From: Pseudarthrobacter sp. L1SW
GTDB taxonomy: Bacteria; Actinomycetota; Actinomycetes; Actinomycetales; Micrococcaceae
Assembly (NCBI RefSeq): GCF_020809045.1
Contig: NZ_CP078079.1
Location: forward strand, 3,720,001 to 3,784,000
Direction: 5' to 3'
DNA length: 64,000 nucleotides
The notes under the pieces are model-generated. The model saw only the letters and a program-made list of their open reading frames with translations, ran no database searches and was not told where the DNA came from. Positions within the stretch are counted from its first letter, which is position 1; each line of letters starts with the position of its first letter. The position numbers and the translations under genes are program-made. Below are positions 53,531 to 62,067 of this stretch, in pieces.

Positions 53531-54634
53531 ATGAACCTCACCGTCATCAGTTCCCTCGATGCACTTTGTCGGCAGCAGGCGTGCGAAGACCTTGCGGCGG
53601 CCCATCCCGGCAGCCTGGTTGTCCTCCACGACCTCATGGAGGACGGACTCGTGGTCCGGCGGATATTCAGCGGCCAGATCCTCCTGGAACGCGAGGAGAC
53701 AATGCTGGAACACGGCTGCCTGAGCTGCGCCGTCCGGCTGGACCTCGTCCCCAGCATCGACAGGTTGCTCGAAAACGCCAAGGGCACCATCATCATCGGC
53801 CTGCCTCCCGCCGTCCCCGCATCAGCCGCGGTTTCCGCACTGCGGCGAGGCCTCACCCGCGCGGCCACCGTGGATACCGTGGTCCTCGCGTGTTCGCCGG
53901 ATGCCCTGGAGGACCACATCTGGGATTCCCACACCTTGTTTGAATCGGGCTTCACGCCCGCGCCGGAAGACGAGCGGACGCCAGGCGAGTTCCTGGTGGG
54001 CGAACTCGCCTTCGCGGACACCGTGTTGCTCACCGAACCGGACATCGTGCCGCCGGATCCGCTGGGCCGCGAGCGCGGGCTGCACCTGGTCCGTGAACTC
54101 GCTCCGCATGCTGAGGTAGCCCCCGACGCGGCAGCCGTCCGCCCTGGGCAGCACCGTTATGCAGACGCGGTGGCCAGGACAGCACCCGGAAACGCCCACG
54201 CGCCCGGCTCCCACGCCCGCAGTTCGGCGTCGCCGTTTGCCACAGTGTTCCACCGGATCGAGCGGCCGCTGCACCCCGGACGGTTCCGGGACGCACTGGC
54301 AACACTGGCGGCAGGATGCTGCGTCCTGCGCGGCCAGCTGTGGATAGCCTCAGCGCCGGCCTGCCGGATAGCAGTCCAGGGCATCGGCCCCCGCGTGTGG
54401 CTGGAGAACCTCGGTGCCTGGCCGGAAAACAACGTCCCGCCCAAGGCCGGAAAGCAGTCCGCCAACCATGATGCTTCCGCCGCCTCGGTCATCGCCGCGA
54501 CAGGTGAGGACCTTGACGCTGCGGAATTCGAGCAACTGCTGCTGTCCTGCCAGCTCACCGACGAGGAACTGGTTGCCGGCGGAGAAGGGCTGCCACTCAC
54601 ACAACAGACTCAACCAACAAGGAGCACAGCATGA
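53531..54634 (+). CDS. Degenerate COG0523 (CobW-like) protein of a zinc-starvation operon
   Basis: The 367-residue protein lines up with COG0523 metallochaperone GTPases but has lost the nucleotide site. Where Walker A (GxxGxGKT) should be it reads [14 protein letters not shown], and the switch region is IIIGLPPAV. The metal motif is kept as HGCLSCAV (C63, C66), and the CobW C-terminal domain is visible as [16 protein letters not shown] Zur-like box precedes it, and a cysteine-free bL36 gene follows and overlaps it by 4 bp. Mycobacterial Mrf, a COG0523 protein encoded with alternative ribosomal proteins, is a possible functional relative. Confidence 0.78.
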   Translation: MNLTVISSLDALCRQQACEDLAAAHPGSLVVLHDLMEDGLVVRRIFSGQILLEREETMLEHGCLSCAVRLDLVPSIDRLLENAKGTIIIGLPPAVPASAAVSALRRGLTRAATVDTVVLACSPDALEDHIWDSHTLFESGFTPAPEDERTPGEFLVGELAFADTVLLTEPDIVPPDPLGRERGLHLVRELAPHAEVAPDAAAVRPGQHRYADAVARTAPGNAHAPGSHARSSASPFATVFHRIERPLHPGRFRDALATLAAGCCVLRGQLWIASAPACRIAVQGIGPRVWLENLGAWPENNVPPKAGKQSANHDASAASVIAATGEDLDAAEFEQLLLSCQLTDEELVAGGEGLPLTQQTQPTRSTA

Positions 54635-54753
54635 AGGTACGGAACTCACTCCGCGCACTGAAGAAGATCCCCGGCGCGCAGATTGTCCGGCGGCGCGGGA
54701 GGACGTTCGTCATCAACAAGAAGAACCCCCGAATGAAAGCCCGGCAGGGATGA
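54631..54753 (+). CDS. rpmJ: Ribosomal protein bL36, zinc-independent paralogue
   Basis: The 40-residue protein starts [20 protein letters not shown] and ends [11 protein letters not shown], a clear L36 sequence. It has no Cys or His, whereas zinc-binding L36 uses three Cys and one His. Such C-minus paralogues replace the zinc form when zinc is scarce and free the metal. The ATG overlaps the COG0523 stop (ATGA) behind AAGGAGCA, which joins it to the Zur-type operon. Confidence 0.92.
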   Translation: MKVRNSLRALKKIPGAQIVRRRGRTFVINKKNPRMKARQG

Positions 54754-54769
54754 CGGTACGCTCTAATCC

Positions 54770-56881
54770 ATGAGCCCAGCCCCCGTCATCATTGCCATCG
54801 ACGGGCGCTCGGGCGCAGGGAAGACTACCCTCGCCGTTGAACTGGCGGCGCGGCTGCGCGCCCACCACAGGGTTTCGCTGTTCCACCTCGAGGACATCTA
54901 CCCCGGCTGGAACGGCCTGATGGTGGGCATCGACCGCTACGTCGCCACGGTCCTGGAACCCCTGGCCCGTGGCGACGCCGCCACCTGGACCAGCTGGGAC
55001 TGGGAGAAACATTACGACGGCGACTCGCGGGTAACGCTGCCGGCCGAGATTGTCATCGTGGAGGGAGTGGGAGCCGCCGCGGCCCCGGCCCGGCCCTTCC
55101 TCAGCGCCGTCATCTGGGCGGACTCCCCGGAGGAGATCCGCCGCACCCGTGCGCTGGACCGCGACGGCGGCAGCTATGAACCCTACTGGGACCAGTGGGC
55201 CGCGCAGGAGGAGGAATGGCTGCGCACGGACGACGTCCCGCAGCACGCCGACATCCGCGTGCTCAACCGCGCCGACGGAGCCGCCCCCGCGGACGTCCTG
55301 CAGCTCCTGCCGTATCTCCCCGCCCTCTCCCCGGCGCTGTCCCCCGAGCTCTCGGCCCGCCGCGGCCCCAGCCTCCGCGTTGAACGGCTGGAAGGCAGCC
55401 CGGAGCCGGCAGCGCTGTTCAGTTCCCTCTACGGCACCTCCGCCAACGCTGTATGGCTGGACTCATCGAACGCGGGTTCCGCGTGGCAGTCCCCGGAGGA
55501 CCGGGCCGGCGACCAGCCCGGCAACCATGCCGCCTCCGAGGCAGCAGGGCGGAGCCGCTTCAGCATCATGGCGGACGACGCCGGCACGCATGGCCAGTCC
55601 ATGACCCACCGTTCAGGACAAAGCGAGCTCAGGGCAGGCTGCGGAACCGCCACAGTGGAGGGCCCGTTCTTCCGCTGGCTGGACAGCGTCTGGGGCGACG
55701 CCGCAGTCGGCACCCCTGACGGCTACCCCGGCGAGTTCACCCTTGGCTGGCTGGGATGCCTGGGCTATGAGCTCAAACGGGAAACCGGCGGATCCGACCA
55801 GTCCGCACCCACCCCTGACGCTTCGCTCATCTTCGCCGGGCGGGCGGTTGTTCTGGACCATGCCGAAGGAACCACCTGGCTCCTGGCACTCGACGCCCCG
55901 GAGGCCGGGGAGTGGCTGGAGGACGCGCGGGCCGCCGTCGAATCAGCCTGCGGCCCCGCCGCGCAGCTGGCCCCGGCCGCCCAGGCCGGCGGCAGCAACG
56001 GCGTCGTACTTCCGCACCCGCCAGCCTTCCGAAGCCGCGATACCGGCAACCAGTACCGGGAGAAAATCGCTGCCGCCCAGCACGAAATCGCCGAGGGAAA
56101 CACCTACGAAGTGTGCCTGACCACCACTCTTTCAGCCGAGGTTCCGGCAGCCGGACTGGACCCGTGGCCCACATACCTGGCACTGCGCGGCAAGAATCCT
56201 GCCCCGTTCGCCAGTTACCTGAAGTTTGGCGGACTCACGGTGGCCAGCACCTCGCCGGAGCGCTTCCTGAAGATAGCGTCCGACGGCGGCATGCGCGCCG
56301 AGCCCATCAAGGGCACCCGCCGCCGGGCTGCTGACCCCCAGGAGGACGCGCAGCTGCGCCGGGACCTCGCGGAATCCCTGAAGGACCGCGCCGAAAACAT
56401 CATGATCGTGGACCTGCTGCGGAACGACCTCAGCCATTTCGCGGCACCCGGTTCCGTCACTGTCAGCAGGCTCTGCGCAATCGAGAGCTACGCCACCGTG
56501 CACCAGATGGTCAGCACCATCGATGCCCGGTTGCAGCGCGGGTCGTCGCGGGCCGAAGCCGTGGCCGCGTGCTTCCCGGCGGGATCAATGACCGGCGCGC
56601 CCAAGATCAGCACCATGGCCATCCTGGACCGGCTCGAAGGTGGCGGGCGGGGGCTTTACTCCGGCGCCATCGGCTACTTCTCGCTGAATGGCGCCACGGA
56701 CCTCGCCGTCGCCATCCGGACCCTGGTGATCGACGCCGCCGGCGACGGAACCGCGGAACTGACGCTCGGCGTCGGGGGCGCCATCACAGCGGATTCGGAC
56801 CCGGACGACGAGTACGAGGAAATCCGCACCAAGGCCTTCGGGGTCCTCTCCACCCTGCGCGCCCGGTTCCCCAACACCTAA
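54770..56881 (+). CDS. pabB: Aminodeoxychorismate synthase component I fused to an N-terminal nucleoside kinase-like domain
   Basis: This 703-residue protein has two parts. Residues 1 to about 185 form a P-loop kinase of the uridine-kinase type (GRSGAGKTTLAVELA at 12-26, HLEDIYPGWNGL, VIVEGVGAA). Residues about 215-703 are a chorismate-binding domain with YEVCLTTTL, STSPERFLK, EPIKGTRRR and FPAGSMTGAPK. The second part makes 4-amino-4-deoxychorismate for folate. Neither the need for the kinase domain nor its substrate is obvious. The partner lyase pabC lies 1.6 kb downstream, separated by an opposing cardiolipin synthase gene. No pabA glutaminase is in view. Confidence 0.88.
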   Translation: MSPAPVIIAIDGRSGAGKTTLAVELAARLRAHHRVSLFHLEDIYPGWNGLMVGIDRYVATVLEPLARGDAATWTSWDWEKHYDGDSRVTLPAEIVIVEGVGAAAAPARPFLSAVIWADSPEEIRRTRALDRDGGSYEPYWDQWAAQEEEWLRTDDVPQHADIRVLNRADGAAPADVLQLLPYLPALSPALSPELSARRGPSLRVERLEGSPEPAALFSSLYGTSANAVWLDSSNAGSAWQSPEDRAGDQPGNHAASEAAGRSRFSIMADDAGTHGQSMTHRSGQSELRAGCGTATVEGPFFRWLDSVWGDAAVGTPDGYPGEFTLGWLGCLGYELKRETGGSDQSAPTPDASLIFAGRAVVLDHAEGTTWLLALDAPEAGEWLEDARAAVESACGPAAQLAPAAQAGGSNGVVLPHPPAFRSRDTGNQYREKIAAAQHEIAEGNTYEVCLTTTLSAEVPAAGLDPWPTYLALRGKNPAPFASYLKFGGLTVASTSPERFLKIASDGGMRAEPIKGTRRRAADPQEDAQLRRDLAESLKDRAENIMIVDLLRNDLSHFAAPGSVTVSRLCAIESYATVHQMVSTIDARLQRGSSRAEAVAACFPAGSMTGAPKISTMAILDRLEGGGRGLYSGAIGYFSLNGATDLAVAIRTLVIDAAGDGTAELTLGVGGAITADSDPDDEYEEIRTKAFGVLSTLRARFPNT

Positions 56882-56909
56882 CCCCATAGGCCTATTGGAC
56901 GGCGCCTTC

Positions 56910-58469
56910 TTACTGAACAGTGGCCGTCAGCCGGGCCACATTGTCCACGTAGCGTGCAGCCAGGGGCCGCTGCAGCCAGTCCGCCAGCCGCAGCTCGTGG
57001 GAGATGTCCCGGTAGGTGTCCTCCACGGCACGCATCTTGGTAACGATGTCCTCGCCCAGCAGCATCACGGACACCTCAAGGTTCAGGGAGAACGAGCGCA
57101 TGTCCATGTTGCTGGAGCCCAGGACCGCAACTTCGTCGTCGATGGTGAAGTGCTTGGCGTGGAGCACGAACGGCGCCTTGTACAGGTAGATCCGGACGCC
57201 GGCTTCGAGCAGCGCCTCATAGTAGGAGCGCTGCGCGTGGTGTACCAGGAACTGGTCCCCCTTCTCGGAGACGAACAGCTCCACGTCCACGCCGCGCTGG
57301 GCGGCGGTGGTGATGGCGTAGAGCAGGGAATCATCCGGGACAAAGTACGGGCTGCAGATCGAGATCCGGTGCTGGGCGGAGTAGATGAGCGTGTTGAAGA
57401 GCCTCAGGTTGTTCTCGGTGATGAATCCCGGACCGCTTGGAACCACCTGTGCCGTCACGTTGCCGGGGTGCGGGTTGGACGGGAGCTGCAGCTGGTGTTC
57501 CAGGGACTCATCGGTTTCACTGAGCCAGTCGGTGGCGAAGACAACGTTCAGGGTGGTCACGATGGGCCCGCGCAGGCACGCCATGAGCTCCACCCATTCC
57601 CGGCCCGCCTTGCGGTGCCGGGGGTTGTTGTAGGAGGGCTCGATCAGGTTCTGCGAGCCGGTGAACGCGATTTCGCCGTCGATCACCATGATTTTGCGGT
57701 GGTTCCGCAGGTCCGGCCGGCGCCACTGGCCGTGGATGGGCAGGAGCGGAAGCATCCGCTTCCACTGGATCTTGCCTGCGCGGAGCCGCTTCAGCAGCTT
57801 CCGGTAGCCCTGGACCCGCAGGGTGCCGATGTGGTCGAACAGCACCCGGACCTGGACGCCGCGCTCGGCTGCTTCCTCCAGCGCCGTAAGGAGGTCGTCG
57901 GTGATGTGGTCCGTGCTCATGATGTAGAACTCGGCGTTGACGAACTTTTTCGCCTTGCGCACCGCCTCCGTCATCTGCAGGATCGAGTCCGGATAGCCGG
58001 GGATCAGGTCCACGGAGTTGCCGTCCACCATGGGCAGGGACCCCAGCCGGCGGTTCAGTTCCGCGGCGGACTTCACCCATTCAGGTCCGGGGTAGTCGCT
58101 TTCGACGTCGGCAAGCGAGGAGATCCCGGCCCGCACCCGCTCGTTGACCTGCTGCTGCTGGGCCCGGCGGCGGCTGGACAGCTTGAAGTTGCCGAACAGC
58201 AGGAACAGGAGGATACCCACGAACGGAACAAAGAAAATGCCCAGCAGCCACGCCATCGCCGTGGTGGGGCGCCTGTTTCCCGGGATGATTCCCACAGCCA
58301 GCACCCTGATCAGGAGATCGGCGACGCCCAGCAGCACCACCACCCACATCGGCGCAGTGCCGGCAAGCGAAAATGGCCACAACACGTAAATAAACCCCCG
58401 GAGGATGGGCTCCCGGCGGACCGTTTCCAGCCAGGGCACTCTGCCCAGCTTATCCGTGCGGCGCCGCAC
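56910..58469 (-). CDS. cls: Cardiolipin synthase (phospholipase D family)
   Basis: The 519-residue protein has two N-terminal membrane helices (PMWVVVLLGVADLLIRVLAV and AMAWLLGIFFVPFVGILLFL) and two HKD motifs (HRKIMVIDGEIAFTGSQN and HAKHFTIDDEVAVLGSSN), the catalytic sites of bacterial cardiolipin synthases. It joins phosphatidylglycerol units at the membrane. The GTG at 58469 is chosen; a longer frame to 59117 would run through pabC on the other strand. The two genes diverge with only 12 bp between starts. Confidence 0.9.
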   Translation of the reverse strand: MRRRTDKLGRVPWLETVRREPILRGFIYVLWPFSLAGTAPMWVVVLLGVADLLIRVLAVGIIPGNRRPTTAMAWLLGIFFVPFVGILLFLLFGNFKLSSRRRAQQQQVNERVRAGISSLADVESDYPGPEWVKSAAELNRRLGSLPMVDGNSVDLIPGYPDSILQMTEAVRKAKKFVNAEFYIMSTDHITDDLLTALEEAAERGVQVRVLFDHIGTLRVQGYRKLLKRLRAGKIQWKRMLPLLPIHGQWRRPDLRNHRKIMVIDGEIAFTGSQNLIEPSYNNPRHRKAGREWVELMACLRGPIVTTLNVVFATDWLSETDESLEHQLQLPSNPHPGNVTAQVVPSGPGFITENNLRLFNTLIYSAQHRISICSPYFVPDDSLLYAITTAAQRGVDVELFVSEKGDQFLVHHAQRSYYEALLEAGVRIYLYKAPFVLHAKHFTIDDEVAVLGSSNMDMRSFSLNLEVSVMLLGEDIVTKMRAVEDTYRDISHELRLADWLQRPLAARYVDNVARLTATVQ

Positions 58470-58481
58470 TAAGCTGGAGCC

Positions 58482-59417
58482 ATGACCTCTCCAGCTTCCG
58501 TGGTTCTCGTTTTCCTCGATCCCGCTTTCCCGGACGGCCGGCTCGCCGATGCCTCCAAGCCCCAGCTCCTGGTGACGGACCAGGGCGCCACCCGGGGTGA
58601 CGGAATCTTTGAAACCATGCTGGCTGTCGGGGGCAATGTGCGGAAGATCCAGGCCCACCTGGACCGCCTTGCGGGCTCCGCGAACGCCCTTGACCTGGTG
58701 ATCCCCCTGGAGGATGAGTGGCGCAGGGCCATTGCGACTGCGCTGGAAGAGCACCGGTCCCAGCATCCGCCCGCCTCCGCCTCCGCCTCCGAGGACGAGC
58801 TCGTGGTCAAACTGGTGGTCACCCGCGGCGCGGAGGGAGCAGCCGCGCCCACCGCCTGGGTCCAGGTGTCCCCCACAGGGGCGTTGGCCCGCCACCAGCG
58901 CGAGACGGGAATCGACGTCATCCTCCTTGACCGGGGCTACGACAGCGACGCCGCCGAGCGGGCCCCCTGGCTGCTGCTCGGTGCGAAGACGCTGTCCTAC
59001 GCGGTCAACATGGCCGCTTTGCGCCATGCCCACAAGCAGGGCGCGGACGACGTCATCTTCATCTCCTCCGACGGGAGGGTGCTGGAGGGTCCCACCTCCA
59101 CAGTGCTGCTGGCACACGCAGGAACGTCCGACGACGGCACTCCCGTCAAGCGCCTCATCACGCCCCAGCTGGACAGCGGCATCCTGCCGGGCACTTCGCA
59201 GGGCGCGCTGTTCAGCGCGGCGAAGGCTGCGGGCTGGGAACTGGGCTACGGTCCGCTGGAGCCGCAGGACCTGCTGGATGCAGACGCGGTGTGGCTGATC
59301 TCCAGCGTCCGCTTGCTGGCCCCGGTCAACCGGATCGATGGCAAGGAAATCGGCACGCCGTCCGTCCAGAAAGAGCTGACCGCCGAACTGAACGAGCTGT
59401 TCGCGGGCATCCGATAG
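58482..59417 (+). CDS. pabC: Aminodeoxychorismate lyase
   Basis: The 311-residue fold-type IV PLP enzyme has the cofactor Lys in LLGAKTLSYAVNMAALRHA and the C-terminal phosphate-binding blocks EGPTSTVLL and LPGTSQGALF. With the kinase-PabB fusion upstream it completes p-aminobenzoate synthesis by removing pyruvate from aminodeoxychorismate. A D-amino acid or branched-chain transaminase is the family alternative; context favours PabC. Confidence 0.85.
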   Translation: MTSPASVVLVFLDPAFPDGRLADASKPQLLVTDQGATRGDGIFETMLAVGGNVRKIQAHLDRLAGSANALDLVIPLEDEWRRAIATALEEHRSQHPPASASASEDELVVKLVVTRGAEGAAAPTAWVQVSPTGALARHQRETGIDVILLDRGYDSDAAERAPWLLLGAKTLSYAVNMAALRHAHKQGADDVIFISSDGRVLEGPTSTVLLAHAGTSDDGTPVKRLITPQLDSGILPGTSQGALFSAAKAAGWELGYGPLEPQDLLDADAVWLISSVRLLAPVNRIDGKEIGTPSVQKELTAELNELFAGIR

Positions 59418-59483
59418 GCACGCCCGCGATTGTGGCCCTCACACGCTAGGTTCCGCAGGGGCACTGGCCGTAAGGTGTGGTTC

Positions 59484-59948
59484 ATGGACTCGCAGACGCA
59501 GCCGAATGACAACCTGACCTTTGACGAATGCTGGGAACTCCTGGAAAACGATGCTGTAGGGCGCCTTGCGCTGGTGGTTGACGGCCACCCCGAGATCTTT
59601 CCGATCAACTACGTGGTGCACCGCCGCAGCATAGCGTTCCGCACAGCGGGCGTTACCAAGCTGTGGAGTGCCCTGTCCGAGCGGCCTGCAGCGCTGGAGA
59701 TCGACGGCTACGACCCCCACACGGAAGAGGCTTGGAGCGTGGTGCTCCGCGGCGATACCACCGTCATCGAGGACCAGGCGGACAAGGACGCCGTGGACAG
59801 CCTGGGCCTGGAGCCGTGGCAGCCGGGAGAAAAGGCAAACTACATCCGCCTCTCGGCCCGCGCCCTCACCGGCCGCCGTTTCAAGGTCAACCGGCCGGAC
59901 ATCTGGGCAACCCGGCAACAGGACAGGCGGCGGGCTTCGTTCGAATAA
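59484..59948 (+). CDS. Pyridoxamine 5'-phosphate oxidase-like flavin/F420-binding protein
   Basis: The 154-residue split-barrel protein shows GRLALVVDGHPEIFPINYVV and SVVLRGDTTVI, the pattern of the Rv1155/nitroreductase-like PNPOx subgroup found across actinobacteria. These bind FMN or F420 and reduce small compounds, or have unassigned roles. The ATG at 59484 is chosen as the domain starts at once after it; upstream sequence is low-complexity. Confidence 0.8.
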   Translation: MDSQTQPNDNLTFDECWELLENDAVGRLALVVDGHPEIFPINYVVHRRSIAFRTAGVTKLWSALSERPAALEIDGYDPHTEEAWSVVLRGDTTVIEDQADKDAVDSLGLEPWQPGEKANYIRLSARALTGRRFKVNRPDIWATRQQDRRRASFE

Positions 59949-59997
59949 CACGTTCGGACGTGGCTGCCGGTCATTACAGCTGGCCTGCAGGCAACAA

Positions 59998-60708
59998 CTA
60001 GCCGGCTGGTTCGGCGACCTGCACGGACAGCTGCGTTTCAAGGCCGGACAGCAGGATGCTCAGCCCCTGGTCGAGTTCCGTGGAACCGTCGTATTCCGCG
60101 AGCGCAGGGGCAAGCGCACGCAGCCTGGGAAACTCCTTGGCAGGCAGCCGGTGCAGCCCCAGCCGCAGCAGCACTTCGTTCTCCTCCGGATCCACCACGA
60201 ATTCCTGCAGTTCGTTCAGGATGTGGCCATAAAGGAAGCCGTAGTAAGCACGGTAGACATGGAGGGCACCGGCGGGGTCGAAGCCTGCCCCAATGAGCAG
60301 GGCGAGTATCTGTTCCAGGGGACGCAGGGTGCCCAGCGGACGCAGTCCCAGGGGCGTCGAAAGCGGCCTGGTCACCAGCAGCGGCACGACATTGGGATGC
60401 TTGAGCGCCAGCTTCCGCAGGCTATGGGCAATCTGGCGCAGCTGGGCCTTCCAGTCCGGATCTTCCGGGTGGATGGACAGTTCATTGAGCACCAGCTCGG
60501 AGACGCCGTCCAGCAGCGCGGCCCGGTTCTCCGCGTAGCGGTAAAGGCTCATCGGGTCCCGGTCCAGCTCCTGGCCCAGGCGGCGCATGGTCAGTGCGTC
60601 CAGGCCTTCCGCGTCCACAACCTCCAGCGCCTTAGTGAGCACAAGCTCCCTGCTGAGGCGGGGTTTTTGGGCTGGCCCGGTGGTCGCACGCGTCTTCGGG
60701 GAGGCCAT
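59998..60708 (-). CDS. TetR-family transcriptional regulator
   Basis: The 236-residue regulator has an N-terminal helix-turn-helix (SRELVLTKALEVVDAEGLDA, then LTMRRLGQELDRDPMSLYRY) and a TetR-type C-terminal domain with hydrophobic helices. The ATG at 60708 starts the protein a short way before the DNA-binding domain. A 13-bp dyad at 60791-60803 in its upstream region is a likely operator. Its target is not evident; no transporter or enzyme is directly divergent. Confidence 0.88.
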   Translation of the reverse strand: MASPKTRATTGPAQKPRLSRELVLTKALEVVDAEGLDALTMRRLGQELDRDPMSLYRYAENRAALLDGVSELVLNELSIHPEDPDWKAQLRQIAHSLRKLALKHPNVVPLLVTRPLSTPLGLRPLGTLRPLEQILALLIGAGFDPAGALHVYRAYYGFLYGHILNELQEFVVDPEENEVLLRLGLHRLPAKEFPRLRALAPALAEYDGSTELDQGLSILLSGLETQLSVQVAEPAG

Positions 60709-60790
60709 GATATCCGTCCTGGGTGTCAGCAAGCCCTGCACGTGGATCAATAATCCATTCGCTTGCCTGATGTGTAGTCTACGGGTAAAG

Positions 60791-60803
60791 TCTACATTGT
60801 AGA
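60791..60803. promoter_or_regulatory. Probable TetR-type operator
   Basis: TCTACATTGTAGA is symmetric apart from the central base and lies 83 bp upstream of the TetR start. The half-site GTCTAC recurs directly at 60777, giving an extended site. Confidence 0.55.
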
Positions 60804-60937
60804 TGCGGCATTGACACGCCCCGTAGTCCGCGGATTTTAACGGGCTTCATCAACACTCCATTGCCCTGTGCACGGCATTGAGGTTCGCTGCTGTAGCCGA
60901 ACGGCGGCACCACCGCACTTAGCGAAGGGACGCCGTC

Positions 60938-61195
60938 GTGGCGCACTCCCAGTTTGACCTCTTTCTCCAGGAAGCCACCTATCTCGACCAGGCCGCGGAA
61001 TCCACCTTGGACCGTGACCGTCTTTACGGCCTGTACACCAGCTGGTGCTTCATCAACCAGCAAAAGCCCGGCCCGGACGCCGCCTTCTGGGCCGCGATGA
61101 ACCGCCGCCGGATCGCACCCGACCACAACGGGCTCCGCATGAAAGGCCCCGCTGCTGCGGACTACATCCTGGCCAGCTACCCCGGCCTCGTCTAA
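60938..61195 (+). CDS. Small hypothetical protein
   Basis: The 85-residue soluble protein starts at GTG behind GAAGGGA. It is Tyr/Trp-rich with a basic centre (FWAAMNRRRIAPDHNGLRM) and ends DYILASYPGLV. There is no signal peptide or known motif. A strong terminator follows at 61231, so it is a single-gene unit. Confidence 0.65.
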   Translation: MAHSQFDLFLQEATYLDQAAESTLDRDRLYGLYTSWCFINQQKPGPDAAFWAAMNRRRIAPDHNGLRMKGPAAADYILASYPGLV

Positions 61196-61230
61196 GAAAC
61201 ACACCAGGGTGCTCGGGTAAGAACGAATCC

Positions 61231-61275
61231 GGCGTGGACCACTGCCTGGCAGGCAGGCGGTCCACGCCGTTCCTT
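61231..61275 (+). terminator. Rho-independent terminator
   Basis: GGCGTGGACC (61231-61240) pairs perfectly with GGTCCACGCC (61259-61268) and is followed by GTTCCTTTT. It ends the small gene at 60938-61195 and may also serve the convergent RidA gene. Confidence 0.85.
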
Positions 61276-61341
61276 TTACCCTCCCGTTTATCCCCCGTCC
61301 TCTATCCGCTCGGGCGCCTATCCGCCAGCATGCCGCGTTGC

Positions 61342-62067
61342 CTACCTGCCGCCGGAGGCGGGATAGGCCGCGTCCACCTCTACTTCCACCAGCCAGCCGT
61401 TGACCGGCAGGTTCTCGATTTCAAGGGCGAAGCGCGAAGGCCTGGCGGAGTTAACGACAAACGGCTCGGCCGGCGCGGCGGAGCCCAGCGGTACCTTCTC
61501 GGCCGTCCCGTCCGCGAGGTTGGTATTCGCAAAGTACTGCCGGTACGCCCGGTTCCACCCGTCGAAGTCGGCCTTTTCAGTACCCGACGGGTTCTGGAGG
61601 AAGACGCGCATGGTGATGACGTCGTCGTAATCCAATCCTGCCTGGGCAAGGTTCTCGCCAATCCTGCGGAGGGCGTTGATGCCTTGTGCCTCCGTGATGG
61701 TGACGCCGGGCGGGAGGACGCCGCCCGGGAACACTGCCGTGTCCACATACCGCTGCTCAGTGCCGGCAGGTGCGGCGGTATTGAGCGCCGAGGGCCCCAG
61801 TCCGCTGGTTTTGTAGATGGCGGTGTTCGCGCCAATGGCCACCCCGCTGGCGATCATGGGGTTTTCCTGGCCGGCGGGAAGGTTTGACACTGTCGTCCCG
61901 GGCTTTGGAGCAGCAAGGTCCTGGAAGACCGCCGGCGCAGCGAAAGCGGCGGTGGCGGTGAGGCTGATGCCGGCCATTCCGGCGGCGATCAGGGAAACAC
62001 GACGACGGATCATGGGCTTCTTTCGCGGGTCGGCTGGGGTGCTGGCAGGGACGGAAGCGGGCATCAT
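61342..62067 (-). CDS. Secreted RidA-family protein
   Basis: The 241-residue protein is a RidA/YjgF/YER057c fold (GVTITEAQGINALRRIGENL, DVITMRVFLQN, FVVNSARPSRFALEIENLPV) with an N-terminal signal (MIRRRVSLIAAGMAGISLTA, cleavage near AFA-APA). Most RidA proteins are about 130 residues and cytosolic; this one is longer and exported. RidA enzymes hydrolyse reactive 2-imino acids. Its ATG overlaps the stop of the amino oxidase gene (ATGATG), so they are co-translated. An internal ATG at 62013, at the start of the signal peptide, is an alternative start. Confidence 0.82.
   Translation of the reverse strand: MMPASVPASTPADPRKKPMIRRRVSLIAAGMAGISLTATAAFAAPAVFQDLAAPKPGTTVSNLPAGQENPMIASGVAIGANTAIYKTSGLGPSALNTAAPAGTEQRYVDTAVFPGGVLPPGVTITEAQGINALRRIGENLAQAGLDYDDVITMRVFLQNPSGTEKADFDGWNRAYRQYFANTNLADGTAEKVPLGSAAPAEPFVVNSARPSRFALEIENLPVNGWLVEVEVDAAYPASGGR

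Noticed and set aside
56910..59117. Extended cardiolipin synthase of 735 residues
   Set aside because: The extra N-terminal part lies entirely opposite pabC and has no recognisable domain; the gene is taken from the GTG at 58469.
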